From contig NZ_CP151943.1 of NCBI RefSeq assembly GCF_038592905.1, positions 153,501 to 217,500 on the forward strand: DNA of 64,000 nt, in the 5' to 3' direction. Both the position numbers and the translations under genes were made by a program. This DNA comes from Neobacillus sp. FSL H8-0543. Lineage in GTDB: Bacteria > Bacillota > Bacilli > Bacillales > Cytobacillaceae. The notes under the pieces are model-generated. The model worked only from the letters and a program-made list of their open reading frames with translations. It did no database searches and was not told where the DNA came from. Below, piece after piece: positions 25,513 to 33,900 of this stretch (its first letter is position 1; every line of letters starts with the position of its first letter).

Positions 25513-26607
25513 TTAGATTATTTTAAGCTTATCTTTCATTTTCTCATCAAGGAGTTGAAATGCTTTTCTTAGTGCCTCCTTTGGTATTTGCCCATACAAA
25601 TCCCCAATGCTTACTTCGTAATTGGTTGTTACGTTATTCCCTACCCTAAGATAACTGGTTAAACCGATTCCTGTTTCCAGATAGATTTCGGTTAATGTGG
25701 CTTCTACCACTTCTTTTGGTGCATCAAAATACACATGAAACATATTGGATACAGGCTTCAACGGCAAAGTAGAAACGGCATGACACTGATTATAATACTC
25801 AGCAAGTTCCTTTGCACAGAGATAATACTGATTCATTTTGTCTACCCGCTTATCAAAATAATAATCAGCACTAAGGATATACGGATAAAGGCTAATTAAA
25901 TCACCACCATGACGCCGTTTCCATACCTTAGATTTTTCTGTAAACTCTGTATTTCCTGCAAGAATCGCTCCAGCAATCCCACCGATTCCTTTGTATAAAG
26001 AAACATAGACACTATCAAAAAGCGCACAGATTTCCACGGCAGATTTTTCATAAAAGGGAAGAATCTCAAATAATCGAGCACCATCCAAATGTAATTTGAT
26101 GCCCTTTTCCTTACAATAAGCTGAAATCGCTTCAAGTGTTTCATAGGCAGGTAGCTGACCACCAATCTCCCTCTGTGGTAACTCAAGCAATAAACAGGCA
26201 ATCTCCTCTTCCAAACCCACCACATCTTCTAGTTGAATCACACGATCCTTATCCGCCAACAAAATTGTCTCAATATGATGCAATTCTTTTAAGCCATCTT
26301 CTTCATGAATCTCTAAATGACTTAATGGATGATAAGCAACCTTTTTTATTCTCAACTCATCACACCATATCCGTAAGGCGATTTGCTGTGTCATCGTTCC
26401 ACTAGGAAAAAATACAGCAGCCTCTTTTCCTAAATACTTCGCCATCTTCTCTTGGAACTCGTCGATTATTTTTCCCTTACCGTAATGATCACCATCCTCT
26501 TGGCCATCCCATTTCACTAATGCCTCTTTTAAAACTTGAATATTCCGTGGACCATTTCCAGCTACTTTGTATTTTGTTTGTTTATAAAAGTCTGAAAAAC
26601 TATTCAT
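25513..26607 (-). CDS. Threonine aldolase / beta-eliminating lyase family protein
   Basis: A 364-residue PLP enzyme of the aromatic-lyase/threonine-aldolase fold, likely cleaving L-threonine or another beta-hydroxy amino acid to glycine and an aldehyde. Visible are DGDHYGKGKIIDEFQEKMA, AVFFPSGTMTQQIALR near residue 65, the cofactor-aspartate region LHLDGARLFE near 172, and the Schiff-base lysine in VYVSLYKGIGG near 205. The ribosome site GGGGAG precedes the ATG. It lies 26 bp after a 2-hydroxyacid dehydrogenase gene and shares its terminator, so the two are probably one operon. Confidence 0.85.
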   Translation of the reverse strand: MNSFSDFYKQTKYKVAGNGPRNIQVLKEALVKWDGQEDGDHYGKGKIIDEFQEKMAKYLGKEAAVFFPSGTMTQQIALRIWCDELRIKKVAYHPLSHLEIHEEDGLKELHHIETILLADKDRVIQLEDVVGLEEEIACLLLELPQREIGGQLPAYETLEAISAYCKEKGIKLHLDGARLFEILPFYEKSAVEICALFDSVYVSLYKGIGGIAGAILAGNTEFTEKSKVWKRRHGGDLISLYPYILSADYYFDKRVDKMNQYYLCAKELAEYYNQCHAVSTLPLKPVSNMFHVYFDAPKEVVEATLTEIYLETGIGLTSYLRVGNNVTTNYEVSIGDLYGQIPKEALRKAFQLLDEKMKDKLKII

Positions 26608-26633
26608 TTGATTAGGCTCCCCTCGATCCTTTG

Positions 26634-27566
26634 TTAATAGCCCTTTTTTACATTCACTTCGTTATCCAGTGGTTTATTTTCTTCGATATTTTTTAGCGTT
26701 TCAAGAAAACAGTTTACCCCTTCTTCCGGTGTGGTAACAGCTGAAATATGGGGGGTGATATGTATGTTTGGATGATTCCAAAATCGGTGATTCTCTGGAA
26801 GTGGCTCGTGGGTAAAAACATCGAGCACAGCAAATTTGAGATGGTTGTCATACAATGCCCGAAGCAATGCTTCCTCATCAACAGTTGCGCCTCTTCCCAC
26901 ATTGATGAATCCTGCACTTGATAAACGATTAAAAATATTTTTAGAAAACAGATTTTCCGTTTGCTCTGTCAACGGTAAGGTGTTGATGAGATAATTCATT
27001 TCATTTATCTGAGAAAAATGAGAATCAACAGTCATCACTTCTTTAAAATAATCCTTTTCTTTTCCGCTTAAGGAAACGCCGTAGACATCTACACCTAGTC
27101 CAGTTAATACTTTTGCTGTCATTTGACCAATTTCACCGGTTCCATAAATCATTACTTTTTGGTCACTTATTAATTTTGGCGTGATTGGTCCCCAATTTCT
27201 TTTCAATTGTAAGGCATGAAAGTGGTCATGCAACTGGACATCTTTTAGTATGTAACTTAAACAATATTCAGCAATTCGTTGTCCAAAAGAACAGATTGTT
27301 CGTGTTAGCAAAACATCTTCCTGCCAATCCCTCTTAAATAAAAATCGATCCACACCTGCACCAAGCGAGTGCACCCACTTGATATGACTGAAATCATAGG
27401 AAGACTTTACATTAAAAGAAACAAACGCATCCGCCCACAATAAATCCTCCTGCTTCATTTCATCTTCGGTAAGATAACGAAAATCCTTATGAATATCATC
27501 TTTTTCTATTAAGGATTTGATCTCTTTGTACATTGGGCTCACAACTAGGATATTATTTATCTTCAT
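26634..27566 (-). CDS. D-2-hydroxyacid dehydrogenase (NAD-binding)
   Basis: A 310-residue member of the D-isomer 2-hydroxyacid dehydrogenase family, reducing 2-keto acids with NAD(P)H. The Rossmann motif reads YGTGEIGQMTAKVL near residue 140, the substrate arginine region INVGRGATVDEEAL near 228, and the catalytic histidine lies in NIHITPHISAVT near 280. The substrate is unknown. It is the first gene of a probable two-gene unit with the threonine-aldolase-like enzyme. The ribosome site is GAGGTGA. Confidence 0.85.
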   Translation of the reverse strand: MKINNILVVSPMYKEIKSLIEKDDIHKDFRYLTEDEMKQEDLLWADAFVSFNVKSSYDFSHIKWVHSLGAGVDRFLFKRDWQEDVLLTRTICSFGQRIAEYCLSYILKDVQLHDHFHALQLKRNWGPITPKLISDQKVMIYGTGEIGQMTAKVLTGLGVDVYGVSLSGKEKDYFKEVMTVDSHFSQINEMNYLINTLPLTEQTENLFSKNIFNRLSSAGFINVGRGATVDEEALLRALYDNHLKFAVLDVFTHEPLPENHRFWNHPNIHITPHISAVTTPEEGVNCFLETLKNIEENKPLDNEVNVKKGY

Positions 27567-27610
27567 ATTTTCACCTCTTTACTAATTGTAATGGCAAAAG
27601 GAAAAAACGA

Positions 27611-27634
27611 AAAGTGCCAGGCACCTGACACTTC
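27611..27634 (-). terminator. Hairpin after the dsdA remnant
   Basis: AAGTGCCAG, loop GCAC, CTGACACTT forms a stem with one mismatch. It is the original downstream terminator of the decayed dsdA gene and resembles other GTGTCAG-type hairpins in this window. Confidence 0.6.
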
Positions 27635-27637
27635 CAC

Positions 27638-27870
27638 TTATAAGCTTTTACCTTTTTCGTAAAAGTTGTTCATATCTTCTTTTGGTACAAGTGAACCGCC
27701 CGTTGCCCAGACAATATGTGTAGCATTTTTTAGGTTTGTATAATCGGAGGTTGCGATTTTACTAGGTCCAAGCAGACCAGATGCTGCTGAGTGTTCGACA
27801 AAGATTCCCTCACTGTCCGCATGTGTGACCAGTATTTAAATAAATCATTATCTTCAAAAATGTCCACAAC
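27638..27870 (-). pseudogene. dsdA: C-terminal remnant of D-serine dehydratase (dsdA)
   Basis: The minus strand reads, to a TAA at 27638, HADSEGIFVEHSAASGLLGP, then LKNATHIVWATGGSLVPKED and YEKGKSL, matching the C terminus of D-serine ammonia-lyase (E. coli has [20 protein letters not shown]). Just upstream, VVDIFEDNDLFKY continues the homology in a different frame, so a frameshift lies near 27830. Homology stops at a terminator hairpin at 27871. Only about 75 of some 440 residues remain; the PLP-binding core is absent, so no activity is expected. Confidence 0.82.
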
Positions 27871-27902
27871 AAAAGGGCTGGATTTGGAAATCCAAGCCCT
27901 TC
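27871..27902 (-). terminator. Terminator of the 75-codon gene
   Basis: AAGGGCTTGGATTT and AAATCCAGCCCTTTT (minus strand) form a long stem with a two-base loop. Confidence 0.8.
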
Positions 27903-27934
27903 AAGAACAGGGATTTGAAAATTACCATGTTCCC

Positions 27935-28162
27935 CTAAATTCTCTTTTTCACATCTTCTCTTAATGATTCAATTATGTTATCTGGTAAATCCGCTGGAAG
28001 TGAGGTGCCATTTTCGAACACCCATTTATTCATTATTTCAAGATCAGCCTTTTTAAATGTTATGCTATAATTTTTACTTTTGTAGGTAAAATCAGCTGTC
28101 ACATATTCTTCAACAGCAAAGTCATCGTCAATGATCATATTATTTATTTCATATGGATTCAC
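27935..28162 (-). CDS. Hypothetical small acidic protein
   Basis: A 75-residue acidic protein beginning MNPYEINNMIIDDDFAVEEY, with a central segment FTYKSKNYSITFKKADLEIM that looks like a short beta sheet and a helical C terminus. No family recognised. The start is GTG with AAAGGGGAA upstream. It has its own terminator. It resembles small immunity- or adaptor-like proteins in size only; no function is assigned. Confidence 0.55.
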   Translation of the reverse strand: MNPYEINNMIIDDDFAVEEYVTADFTYKSKNYSITFKKADLEIMNKWVFENGTSLPADLPDNIIESLREDVKKRI

Positions 28163-28258
28163 GGCAGGTTCCCCTTTTTAACAGTCTTATCTATAGAGTT
28201 AACTTTTTCTAATTGTTTATTCCCTCTTTTACCAAAACCCCAAAGTATCTTTTCACAC

Positions 28259-28308
28259 TCAAAAAAAAGGTGCAAGGACTATCGATCGTTTGATAGCACT
28301 TGTCACCT
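28259..28308 (-). terminator. Terminator of the nitroreductase operon
   Basis: AGGTG...CTATC (from 28268) and GATAG...CACCT (to 28308) form a stem with internal bulges; the minus strand ends in eight T. Confidence 0.7.
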
Positions 28309-28324
28309 ATTTTGTCGTGTGATT

Positions 28325-28639
28325 TCATTTATTAATTGAGAGGACAACAAGCCCAAGGACTGAATCGTCAATTGCTCTTCCAAACCCTTGCGGATCCGTC
28401 ATAGCACGCCATCTTTCTTTCCTTACAGCCGATAATGCTAGTTCAAGTGCTTCATCCTTAATGCCTGCTTCTTGAAGAAGATGCAAAGCTCTTTCCATGG
28501 AATCTACCATTCTCATCGCTCCATAGCTATGTGGCTCCCTGTATAGCCCTTTGGCACTTGTAAGGGTATATGCCACATAGTCCCGAAGTTGTTCAAGAAT
28601 TTGATCTGCGGTTTTAGTGGTTGTTTCCATACTGGTCAT
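28325..28639 (-). CDS. Small helical protein, DUF6092-like
   Basis: A 104-residue mostly helical protein with the pattern YTLTSAKGLYREPHSYGAMR followed by MVDSMERALHLLQEAG, which resembles the DUF6092 group; that call is from memory and tentative. It overlaps the upstream nitroreductase gene by 26 bp and has GGAGG before its ATG, so it is co-translated with the two nitroreductases. It may be an accessory subunit; no catalytic residues were seen. Confidence 0.6.
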   Translation of the reverse strand: MTSMETTTKTADQILEQLRDYVAYTLTSAKGLYREPHSYGAMRMVDSMERALHLLQEAGIKDEALELALSAVRKERWRAMTDPQGFGRAIDDSVLGLVVLSINK

Positions 28640-29141
28640 ACGAAATTACCTCCAATACCTTTTTACTTGTTTTCGATCGTGGCGGCATGTCTGCGTAACC
28701 CAGACTGATTAATAGCTCTGGTTCAATTTCTTCTGGCAGTCCTAGTACCTTTTTAATAGATTCACGATGGAACGAACGCACAGGACAATTTCCAATATCA
28801 TTTGAATGAGCTATTAAAAGAATATAAGCAGCAGCTATTCCAAGATTGACGAAACGAAGGACTTCAGCCGTATCGATTCCTCCGCGAATCAATGACTCCG
28901 TTGCGTTCGAGCATAGGACAACTACAGCTGCTGGGTCTCCAGATAACCCTGGTGCAAACCGTTTGATAAGTCTTAATTGTTGTTCATCCTGAACAATCAC
29001 AAAATGGGATTCTTGCGCGTTACTTCCTGAGGGACTATGTAGAATCGCATTTTCAATTTCCTGTATCATTTCTGGTGGTAATGTCCGCTGTTCAAAGGAT
29101 CGAGTGCTTCTCCTTGATTTTACTGCATCAATTACTTTCAT
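28614..29141 (-). CDS. Nitroreductase family protein
   Basis: A protein of about 175 residues of the FMN-dependent nitroreductase superfamily. The N-terminal AVKSRRSTRSFEQRTLPPE binds FMN phosphate, HSPSGSNAQESHFVIV continues the site, and ELLISLGYADMPPRSK is the usual C-terminal segment. It may reduce nitro groups, quinones or an enoate. The ATG at 29141 is preferred over a GTG at 29153 that abuts the ribosome site GGAGAGG. It lies 18 bp from a second nitroreductase gene and overlaps a small helical protein gene, forming a three-gene unit. Confidence 0.85.
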   Translation of the reverse strand: MKVIDAVKSRRSTRSFEQRTLPPEMIQEIENAILHSPSGSNAQESHFVIVQDEQQLRLIKRFAPGLSGDPAAVVVLCSNATESLIRGGIDTAEVLRFVNLGIAAAYILLIAHSNDIGNCPVRSFHRESIKKVLGLPEEIEPELLISLGYADMPPRSKTSKKVLEVISYDQYGNNH

Positions 29142-29159
29142 ATTTTTACTCACCCTCTC

Positions 29160-30023
29160 CTACTGTAATGAAAAACCCAGTTCTTCAAGAACCTGTTTCA
29201 GGTTCATTCTTAAACTCGCTGATACTGCAATCGTTTCAGGGCGCGTACACCTTCGAGCTGTATGCTCACACCAGCCATACTCCACGCCCTTTTTTTCCGG
29301 TTCTCCTGCTAAAGAAACTCTGCGACCATCGTATGTTCTCCGTGAAATCATGGTTTGATCATACTCGGCCAATTTTTCATCGAGAACCTTCGTGGAGTAT
29401 GTTTCTTTATGAACCGTCACTTGTTCAGGAAGTCGAGGTTTAACACCTCTCCTCATTCCCTCTCGCTCAAATCCTATCGCTAAACCTGATACAACAAACA
29501 CACCCTTCGGCAGGGTAAGCTCCTCAGCTACCACTTTTGGATTATTCCTAATAGATCCAACAGGACAAGACACAAGTCCAAGCGATTCAGCAGCTACCAG
29601 TGCGTTTTGTAATGCCAACGACGCATCTACGGCAGCGAGTAAAAACATCTCTAGCGTCTCAGCCGCAAATTTATGCCCTTGCCTTGCGGTTACATACTTT
29701 AACCTATAGATATCAGCACAAAACAAGAGAAAAACAGGTGCCTCTCTAATAAAGTTTTGATTTCCAGATAAAGTGGCTAGTTTATCTTTTCGCTGTTCAT
29801 CCTTTACGATTATAATACTGTAAGCCTGAAGGTTAGATGAAGTGGGTGCACTACGGGCAGCAGTAATTATCGCCTCCAGAACTCCCTCAGATAAAGGCTT
29901 TGGAAGAAAACCCCTAATAGATTCATGTGCAGTGAGGGTCTCAATCGTTTGATTAAGTAGGTCACTAGGCAGGTTAATCCCTTCTAATTCCAACCTACTG
30001 GCAGTATTGACGGCTATTGTCAT
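29160..30023 (-). CDS. Nitroreductase family protein (NfsA/NfrA-like)
   Basis: A 287-residue FMN oxidoreductase of the larger NfsA/NfrA type. HESIRGFLPKPLSEG and RSAPTSSNLQAYSIIIV near residues 33-70 bind FMN, and VAAESLGLVSCPVGSIRNNP and VVSGLAIGFEREGMRRGVKP follow in family order. It is an NADPH-dependent reductase of nitroaromatics, flavins or quinones. It is the first gene of the nitroreductase pair and has the strong ribosome site GGGGAGG. Two unlike nitroreductases in one unit suggest sequential or heteromeric action, which is inference only. Confidence 0.85.
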   Translation of the reverse strand: MTIAVNTASRLELEGINLPSDLLNQTIETLTAHESIRGFLPKPLSEGVLEAIITAARSAPTSSNLQAYSIIIVKDEQRKDKLATLSGNQNFIREAPVFLLFCADIYRLKYVTARQGHKFAAETLEMFLLAAVDASLALQNALVAAESLGLVSCPVGSIRNNPKVVAEELTLPKGVFVVSGLAIGFEREGMRRGVKPRLPEQVTVHKETYSTKVLDEKLAEYDQTMISRRTYDGRRVSLAGEPEKKGVEYGWCEHTARRCTRPETIAVSASLRMNLKQVLEELGFSLQ

Positions 30024-30103
30024 AATGAACCTCCCCTTTACATTTGCATGCTTGCCCTGTTCATCTGCTTCACTTGTTTCAATTAAATTAGTATTATGTG
30101 TGA

Positions 30104-30153
30104 TTAGGCTGTGTTATTATTTAGTGTTGATTTTTTCCTTTAACACAGCCTAA
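30104..30153. repeat. 50-bp MITE-like element with 13-bp terminal inverted repeats
   Basis: TTAGGCTGTGTTA (30104-30116) and TAACACAGCCTAA (30141-30153) are perfect inverted repeats around 24 bp of A/T-rich DNA. The termini resemble insertion-sequence ends of the GGCTGTGTTA type. There is no T run, so it is a poor intrinsic terminator, although it sits just after the aminopeptidase gene. A miniature element or the footprint of a lost insertion sequence is the preferred reading. Confidence 0.6.
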
Positions 30154-30168
30154 GATTAAAGAATAAAA

Positions 30169-31116
30169 TTATTTTTTCAATTTCCCTTTTTCCATTAGTA
30201 ATTCATTATTAATATAGACATCTGGTTTAGTTACTACCCCATCGATGTGTACTCCTGCTGAGATGGTACCCCCGAAGGTATTGTTGCTTCCAAATGCAAC
30301 ATGAATAGTTCCATATACTTTTTCATCTTCAAGAACTACTCCTGTAATCCTGGCTTTATCGTTCGTTCCGATTCCAAATTCCCCCAGAAATCTGCCATCA
30401 GTATCACCCAATATCGCCAATAGTTTTGGCGCTGCCTCTCCTTCTGCATTAACAATTCGGCCATTATCAATAGTTAGCAGGACAGGAGAATCTAGCTTTC
30501 CGATACCTGCAATCGATCCGTCAATGACAATTTTTCCGTTTGCCGACCCTTCTATTGGAGCAATATATGCTTCGCCAGAAGGTAGATTTCCAGACTCTCC
30601 AGAATTTAAGTACATTCCCGTACTTTGAATACCGTCCCTTCCAGCAATGGAGAAAGACAATGAATAACCGTCTTTATCAATCCTAACGGTTTGACCTTTT
30701 GTAAGTATAGCGGTCATACGATCTGTTAAAATTTTTACTTGGGAATAATCAGCTGAAATAGCTCCTTCTAAAAACATATCCTTTGTTATACCTGGCATCG
30801 TGGCTATGCGAGTCCCAGATGATGCTGCATTCTTTCTTGCTTGTGTATGTGTTAACGAATGTTCTGTTATGCATACAACCACATCCGACTCGATCATGGC
30901 TGCTGTTACGGTAGCGGGTGGTTCCTCACCAGATTTTTGCCGTTCTTCCATGACAAGAAGCATCGCTTCCGCATTAAGTAATTTACCTGCTTCGTATAAG
31001 GATTCACCAAGTTCCTTCTTAACATCATCCGTTACTACAAGAAACATTTCATTTTCTTTAAGCCCTAAGCATGTTTCTAATACATATTTACTGATTTCGA
31101 TTAATTGCTTTTTCAT
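30169..31116 (-). CDS. M29-like aminopeptidase / NicX-type dioxygenase family protein
   Basis: A protein of about 315 residues related to the AmpS/M29 metallo-aminopeptidases. The same fold includes the Fe(II) 2,5-dihydroxypyridine dioxygenase NicX, so peptide cleavage or ring opening are both possible. Visible are NSGESGNLPSGEAYIAPIEGSANG near residue 175, and in the C-terminal half EFGIGTND and HVAFGSNNTFGG, where metal ligands of this family lie. The ATG at 31116 has AAAGG 9 bp upstream; an ATG three codons earlier is too close. It is the last gene of the AroM/DUF1177/DUF917/OPT block. Confidence 0.78.
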   Translation of the reverse strand: MKKQLIEISKYVLETCLGLKENEMFLVVTDDVKKELGESLYEAGKLLNAEAMLLVMEERQKSGEEPPATVTAAMIESDVVVCITEHSLTHTQARKNAASSGTRIATMPGITKDMFLEGAISADYSQVKILTDRMTAILTKGQTVRIDKDGYSLSFSIAGRDGIQSTGMYLNSGESGNLPSGEAYIAPIEGSANGKIVIDGSIAGIGKLDSPVLLTIDNGRIVNAEGEAAPKLLAILGDTDGRFLGEFGIGTNDKARITGVVLEDEKVYGTIHVAFGSNNTFGGTISAGVHIDGVVTKPDVYINNELLMEKGKLKK

Positions 31117-31131
31117 TTTTCTCATCCTTTT

Positions 31132-31803
31132 TTAAATCATTTCTGATGTTAGTTTAGCCATTATTGAATTTGACAGAATTACAGGTAAACCTGTTGCTCG
31201 CGAAACCATTTCACGCGCTTGCTCTGTGTAACCCATGCAATCTAGTAAAATAATATCGACTTTGTTTTTAAGTTCATTTGCCGCTTTTTCATAGCTTGCA
31301 GAATCATTCATATATGGTGAGGCAACCGCAAAAACTGGGGCCAACCCAAAGGGTGAATATTTCGGTTCAAGAAGGTCTCTTTGCTCAGTTAGAGGGACGA
31401 TTACTCCAAACCTACGGTTAGCGACCAGCGCCTTAACTGTTGGAGGAATAATATGATCTGGTTCAATTAAATATGAACTGTGCGTCGTAAGTCCGGGGAA
31501 GACCCCTGTGCATAGGAGTAAAATTTGTTTAATTCCTAAACTTTCAAGATCGTTAATCTTTTCTTGTAAAATGGGTTTTATTTTCTCACGGGACATAATG
31601 ACAGATTCATTCGATACTAATCGGGAGGTTAACACATAATCGTCATTATCTGGATACAAATTTTTTTCAATAAATTCCTTCGTCATTCCATCTAAAACCC
31701 CAACCTGGACAAGTTCTGCACGTCCTTCCAAATATTTCTCAATAATTGGGGCAACATCGTTTCGCGGTGCTTGACCGATGGTAATCATTCCTAATCTCTC
31801 CAT
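31132..31803 (-). CDS. AroM family protein
   Basis: A 223-residue AroM-like protein. E. coli aroM is co-regulated with aroL but its function is unknown. It starts MERLGMITIGQAPRNDV, the family's hallmark. Two cysteine motifs, LLLCTGVFPGL near residue 108 and ILLDCMGYTEQAR near 183, resemble by eye the two-cysteine sites of the Asp/Glu/hydantoin racemase fold. The ATG at 31803 has GGGGG 8 bp upstream. It lies between DUF1177 and the aminopeptidase-like gene in one operon. Confidence 0.85.
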   Translation of the reverse strand: MERLGMITIGQAPRNDVAPIIEKYLEGRAELVQVGVLDGMTKEFIEKNLYPDNDDYVLTSRLVSNESVIMSREKIKPILQEKINDLESLGIKQILLLCTGVFPGLTTHSSYLIEPDHIIPPTVKALVANRRFGVIVPLTEQRDLLEPKYSPFGLAPVFAVASPYMNDSASYEKAANELKNKVDIILLDCMGYTEQAREMVSRATGLPVILSNSIMAKLTSEMI

Positions 31804-31859
31804 TATTACAACCCCCATTTGCTAAATGAATAAAAGGGAGCAAAACGCCCCCCTTCTGC

Positions 31860-32807
31860 TTATACTTGTGGAGACTTTTGTCCCTCTGTTTGTAAAATTT
31901 TCATTGAACCGTATAGCTCAGTGATTTTACTAAACTCATCTTTGTTATAAAATTGACAGGTTCCATTTGTTGTTTCCTTGGCAACTTCAACAGCAAAGCG
32001 GACAGCATCCGCAATGTCGGTTTCATGACTCGCACCAGTTCCGCAGCCTGGAACAACTGATTGAGCGGTTATGGCTACACCAACTACAGGTGATTCAGTA
32101 GCTACTGCAGGCTGTAGAATAGAATTAATGTGATACAAATCATTTCCATATGGTGTAATATCCTGAGTAGTAATAGGGAAAGTAACAGCAAATTGACCTG
32201 TTGTCATCTCCATAATCCTCAGTAAATCATCACTTACTCGGAGAATGTACCCTTCCTTAACAGTTGGAGAAATCGCAATTCCTTTATGGTTGATCACTCG
32301 ATTTCCCTTTGTGGTATCAATTGATATTATTGCTTCCATTTCAGGGACAACTTCATATTTATTCATGGTCAAGATATCAACCGGTGAATCCATAAAATCA
32401 ACAGGTTCATGCGGGAGTGTCGGAGCGTCTGGACAAATATGAGTGGTAACAATAACGTCACCAAGAAGCGTATCGCCTTTCGTTTGCATGTTTGCAAGCT
32501 TTAGTGCGGAAGCTACGGCTGCAACTGCTCCATCAGCATCAGAAACTAAACCAATACGGCTCGGACGAGCACCTACTCCTCCAAGACGACCCACTATTCC
32601 AACGGTAGGTGCATCTCCACCACTACTTTTTCCATTTGACCCTGGAATCACCACTTTAATAAAATCTGTGCTTCCTTTATCCCCATCAACCGTTTGGACC
32701 GTTACAGTTACATTTGCAAAAGAACTGAATAATTCCTTCACATTTTCTCCAGTGACATAGGCACTGTCTATTGTCTCAATCGCAGTTAAGGTTTGTTTAA
32801 GTACCAT
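31860..32807 (-). CDS. DUF1177 domain-containing protein
   Basis: A 315-residue protein of DUF1177, a family with no assigned activity. Features visible are VIPGSNGKSSGGDAPTVGIV near residue 75, GRLGGVGARPSRIGLVSDAD just after, DVIVTTHICPDAPTLPHEP near 138, and SVVPGCGTGASHETDIADAV near 255. The His/Asp/Cys clusters suggest a metal- or acid-base enzyme. The ATG at 32807 has GGGAGG 8 bp upstream. It sits 21 bp after the DUF917 gene; AroM and DUF1177 genes are commonly neighbours, suggesting a shared pathway. Confidence 0.85.
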   Translation of the reverse strand: MVLKQTLTAIETIDSAYVTGENVKELFSSFANVTVTVQTVDGDKGSTDFIKVVIPGSNGKSSGGDAPTVGIVGRLGGVGARPSRIGLVSDADGAVAAVASALKLANMQTKGDTLLGDVIVTTHICPDAPTLPHEPVDFMDSPVDILTMNKYEVVPEMEAIISIDTTKGNRVINHKGIAISPTVKEGYILRVSDDLLRIMEMTTGQFAVTFPITTQDITPYGNDLYHINSILQPAVATESPVVGVAITAQSVVPGCGTGASHETDIADAVRFAVEVAKETTNGTCQFYNKDEFSKITELYGSMKILQTEGQKSPQV

Positions 32808-32828
32808 TATTCTTTCCTCCCTATTCAC

Positions 32829-33890
32829 TTAGAAGATATATTCAAGTATGGGTTTTTTTATTATTTCCTCTATAGGTTTCATTAATTTTTCATTTCTCAT
32901 TGTGCTGCTTAGGATTAACTTTTCCTTTGGAACAGTAATGACTGCTATATGTTGTCCCTTTTTGATGGCAGCTGAGACGATTGGCTCAGCCGTTCTTGCA
33001 TCAAGTGTCATGATAAGGTCTGGGAATGTTCCAAACCTTTCCCCATTCTTTTCAATCGTCATGTATTCATTCCAGACTGTTAATTCATAGGTACCATCAA
33101 TTGTTACCTTGCCTACATCAAAACCGCCTGCCGTTTCAAGAATAAACTCTGTTACTGTTCCCTCTGTAACAACTTTACCGCCAAGTTTTCTAACCACAGC
33201 ATCTATTGCCGCTTCACCCGTATGGTTTAACAAGGCTTCACCTACTTGAATTGCTTGTTGTATTGCCCCTGCTGCACCATTTTCCTTTGCGTAAGCAACA
33301 GACACAGGGTTTCTCGCAACAGCTACTAGACCACCCGCTTCAATTGATGCTTTTCGAATAATCGTTGATGCCTTGTCAAGTGAACCAGAAACGCTCAATT
33401 CTATATAATTAGCACCTTTGCCTCCCACTGCGGCCTGATAGGAAATATAATCAGTTTGCTCAGATAGATTCAAAGACCCCATTGAACCTGTTGGATGTGC
33501 CCGTCCATTACAAGGGATATCGATTACTGGGAGTCCTGTTACAGCTGATTGAAACCAGCCATTTACAGTGGTTGCGGCTCCATTTTCATTTGTAATAATC
33601 CCATGAATCGGTTTTCCAATTTTTTGTGAAAGTATATCGAACGCTCTAGCATAATGAATGGGCTTTACGAATTTTTCTTTTGCAGCAGGTGCCCCAACCA
33701 AGGAAGCTGTTACTAGCAAATCTTCTTCCTGAAGTTCATCTACTGTTTGTAATTTTGGCTGACCAATGTCTAGAGCTAGTCGCCCGATTTGAAGGCCATC
33801 TTCAATCCAGCCACCTCCGCCCCCACCAAGGATTGCACCACCATAAACTGCATACTCAACTATTTTCTTGTCTAACTTAATATTTGCCAT
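32829..33890 (-). CDS. DUF917 protein (S-methyl-thiohydantoin desulfurase-like family)
   Basis: A 353-residue DUF917 protein. It begins with the glycine-rich GGAILGGGGGGWIEDGLQIG typical of the family and continues with ITNENGAATTVNGWFQSAVT near residue 98 and VIDIPCNGRAHPTGSMG near 123. This family (COG3535), often found with hydantoinase/oxoprolinase enzymes, has to my recollection been renamed after an S-methyl-thiohydantoin desulfurase of ergothioneine breakdown. The true substrate here is unknown. The ribosome site is AGGAG; the gene follows the OPT transporter by 10 bp. Confidence 0.85.
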   Translation of the reverse strand: MANIKLDKKIVEYAVYGGAILGGGGGGWIEDGLQIGRLALDIGQPKLQTVDELQEEDLLVTASLVGAPAAKEKFVKPIHYARAFDILSQKIGKPIHGIITNENGAATTVNGWFQSAVTGLPVIDIPCNGRAHPTGSMGSLNLSEQTDYISYQAAVGGKGANYIELSVSGSLDKASTIIRKASIEAGGLVAVARNPVSVAYAKENGAAGAIQQAIQVGEALLNHTGEAAIDAVVRKLGGKVVTEGTVTEFILETAGGFDVGKVTIDGTYELTVWNEYMTIEKNGERFGTFPDLIMTLDARTAEPIVSAAIKKGQHIAVITVPKEKLILSSTMRNEKLMKPIEEIIKKPILEYIF

Positions 33891-33900
33891 TTTATTCTCC

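Noticed and set aside
30104..30153. Ordinary terminator of the aminopeptidase gene
   Set aside because: The stem has a 24-base loop and no T run on the minus strand, whereas its ends resemble insertion-sequence termini; kept as a repeat.
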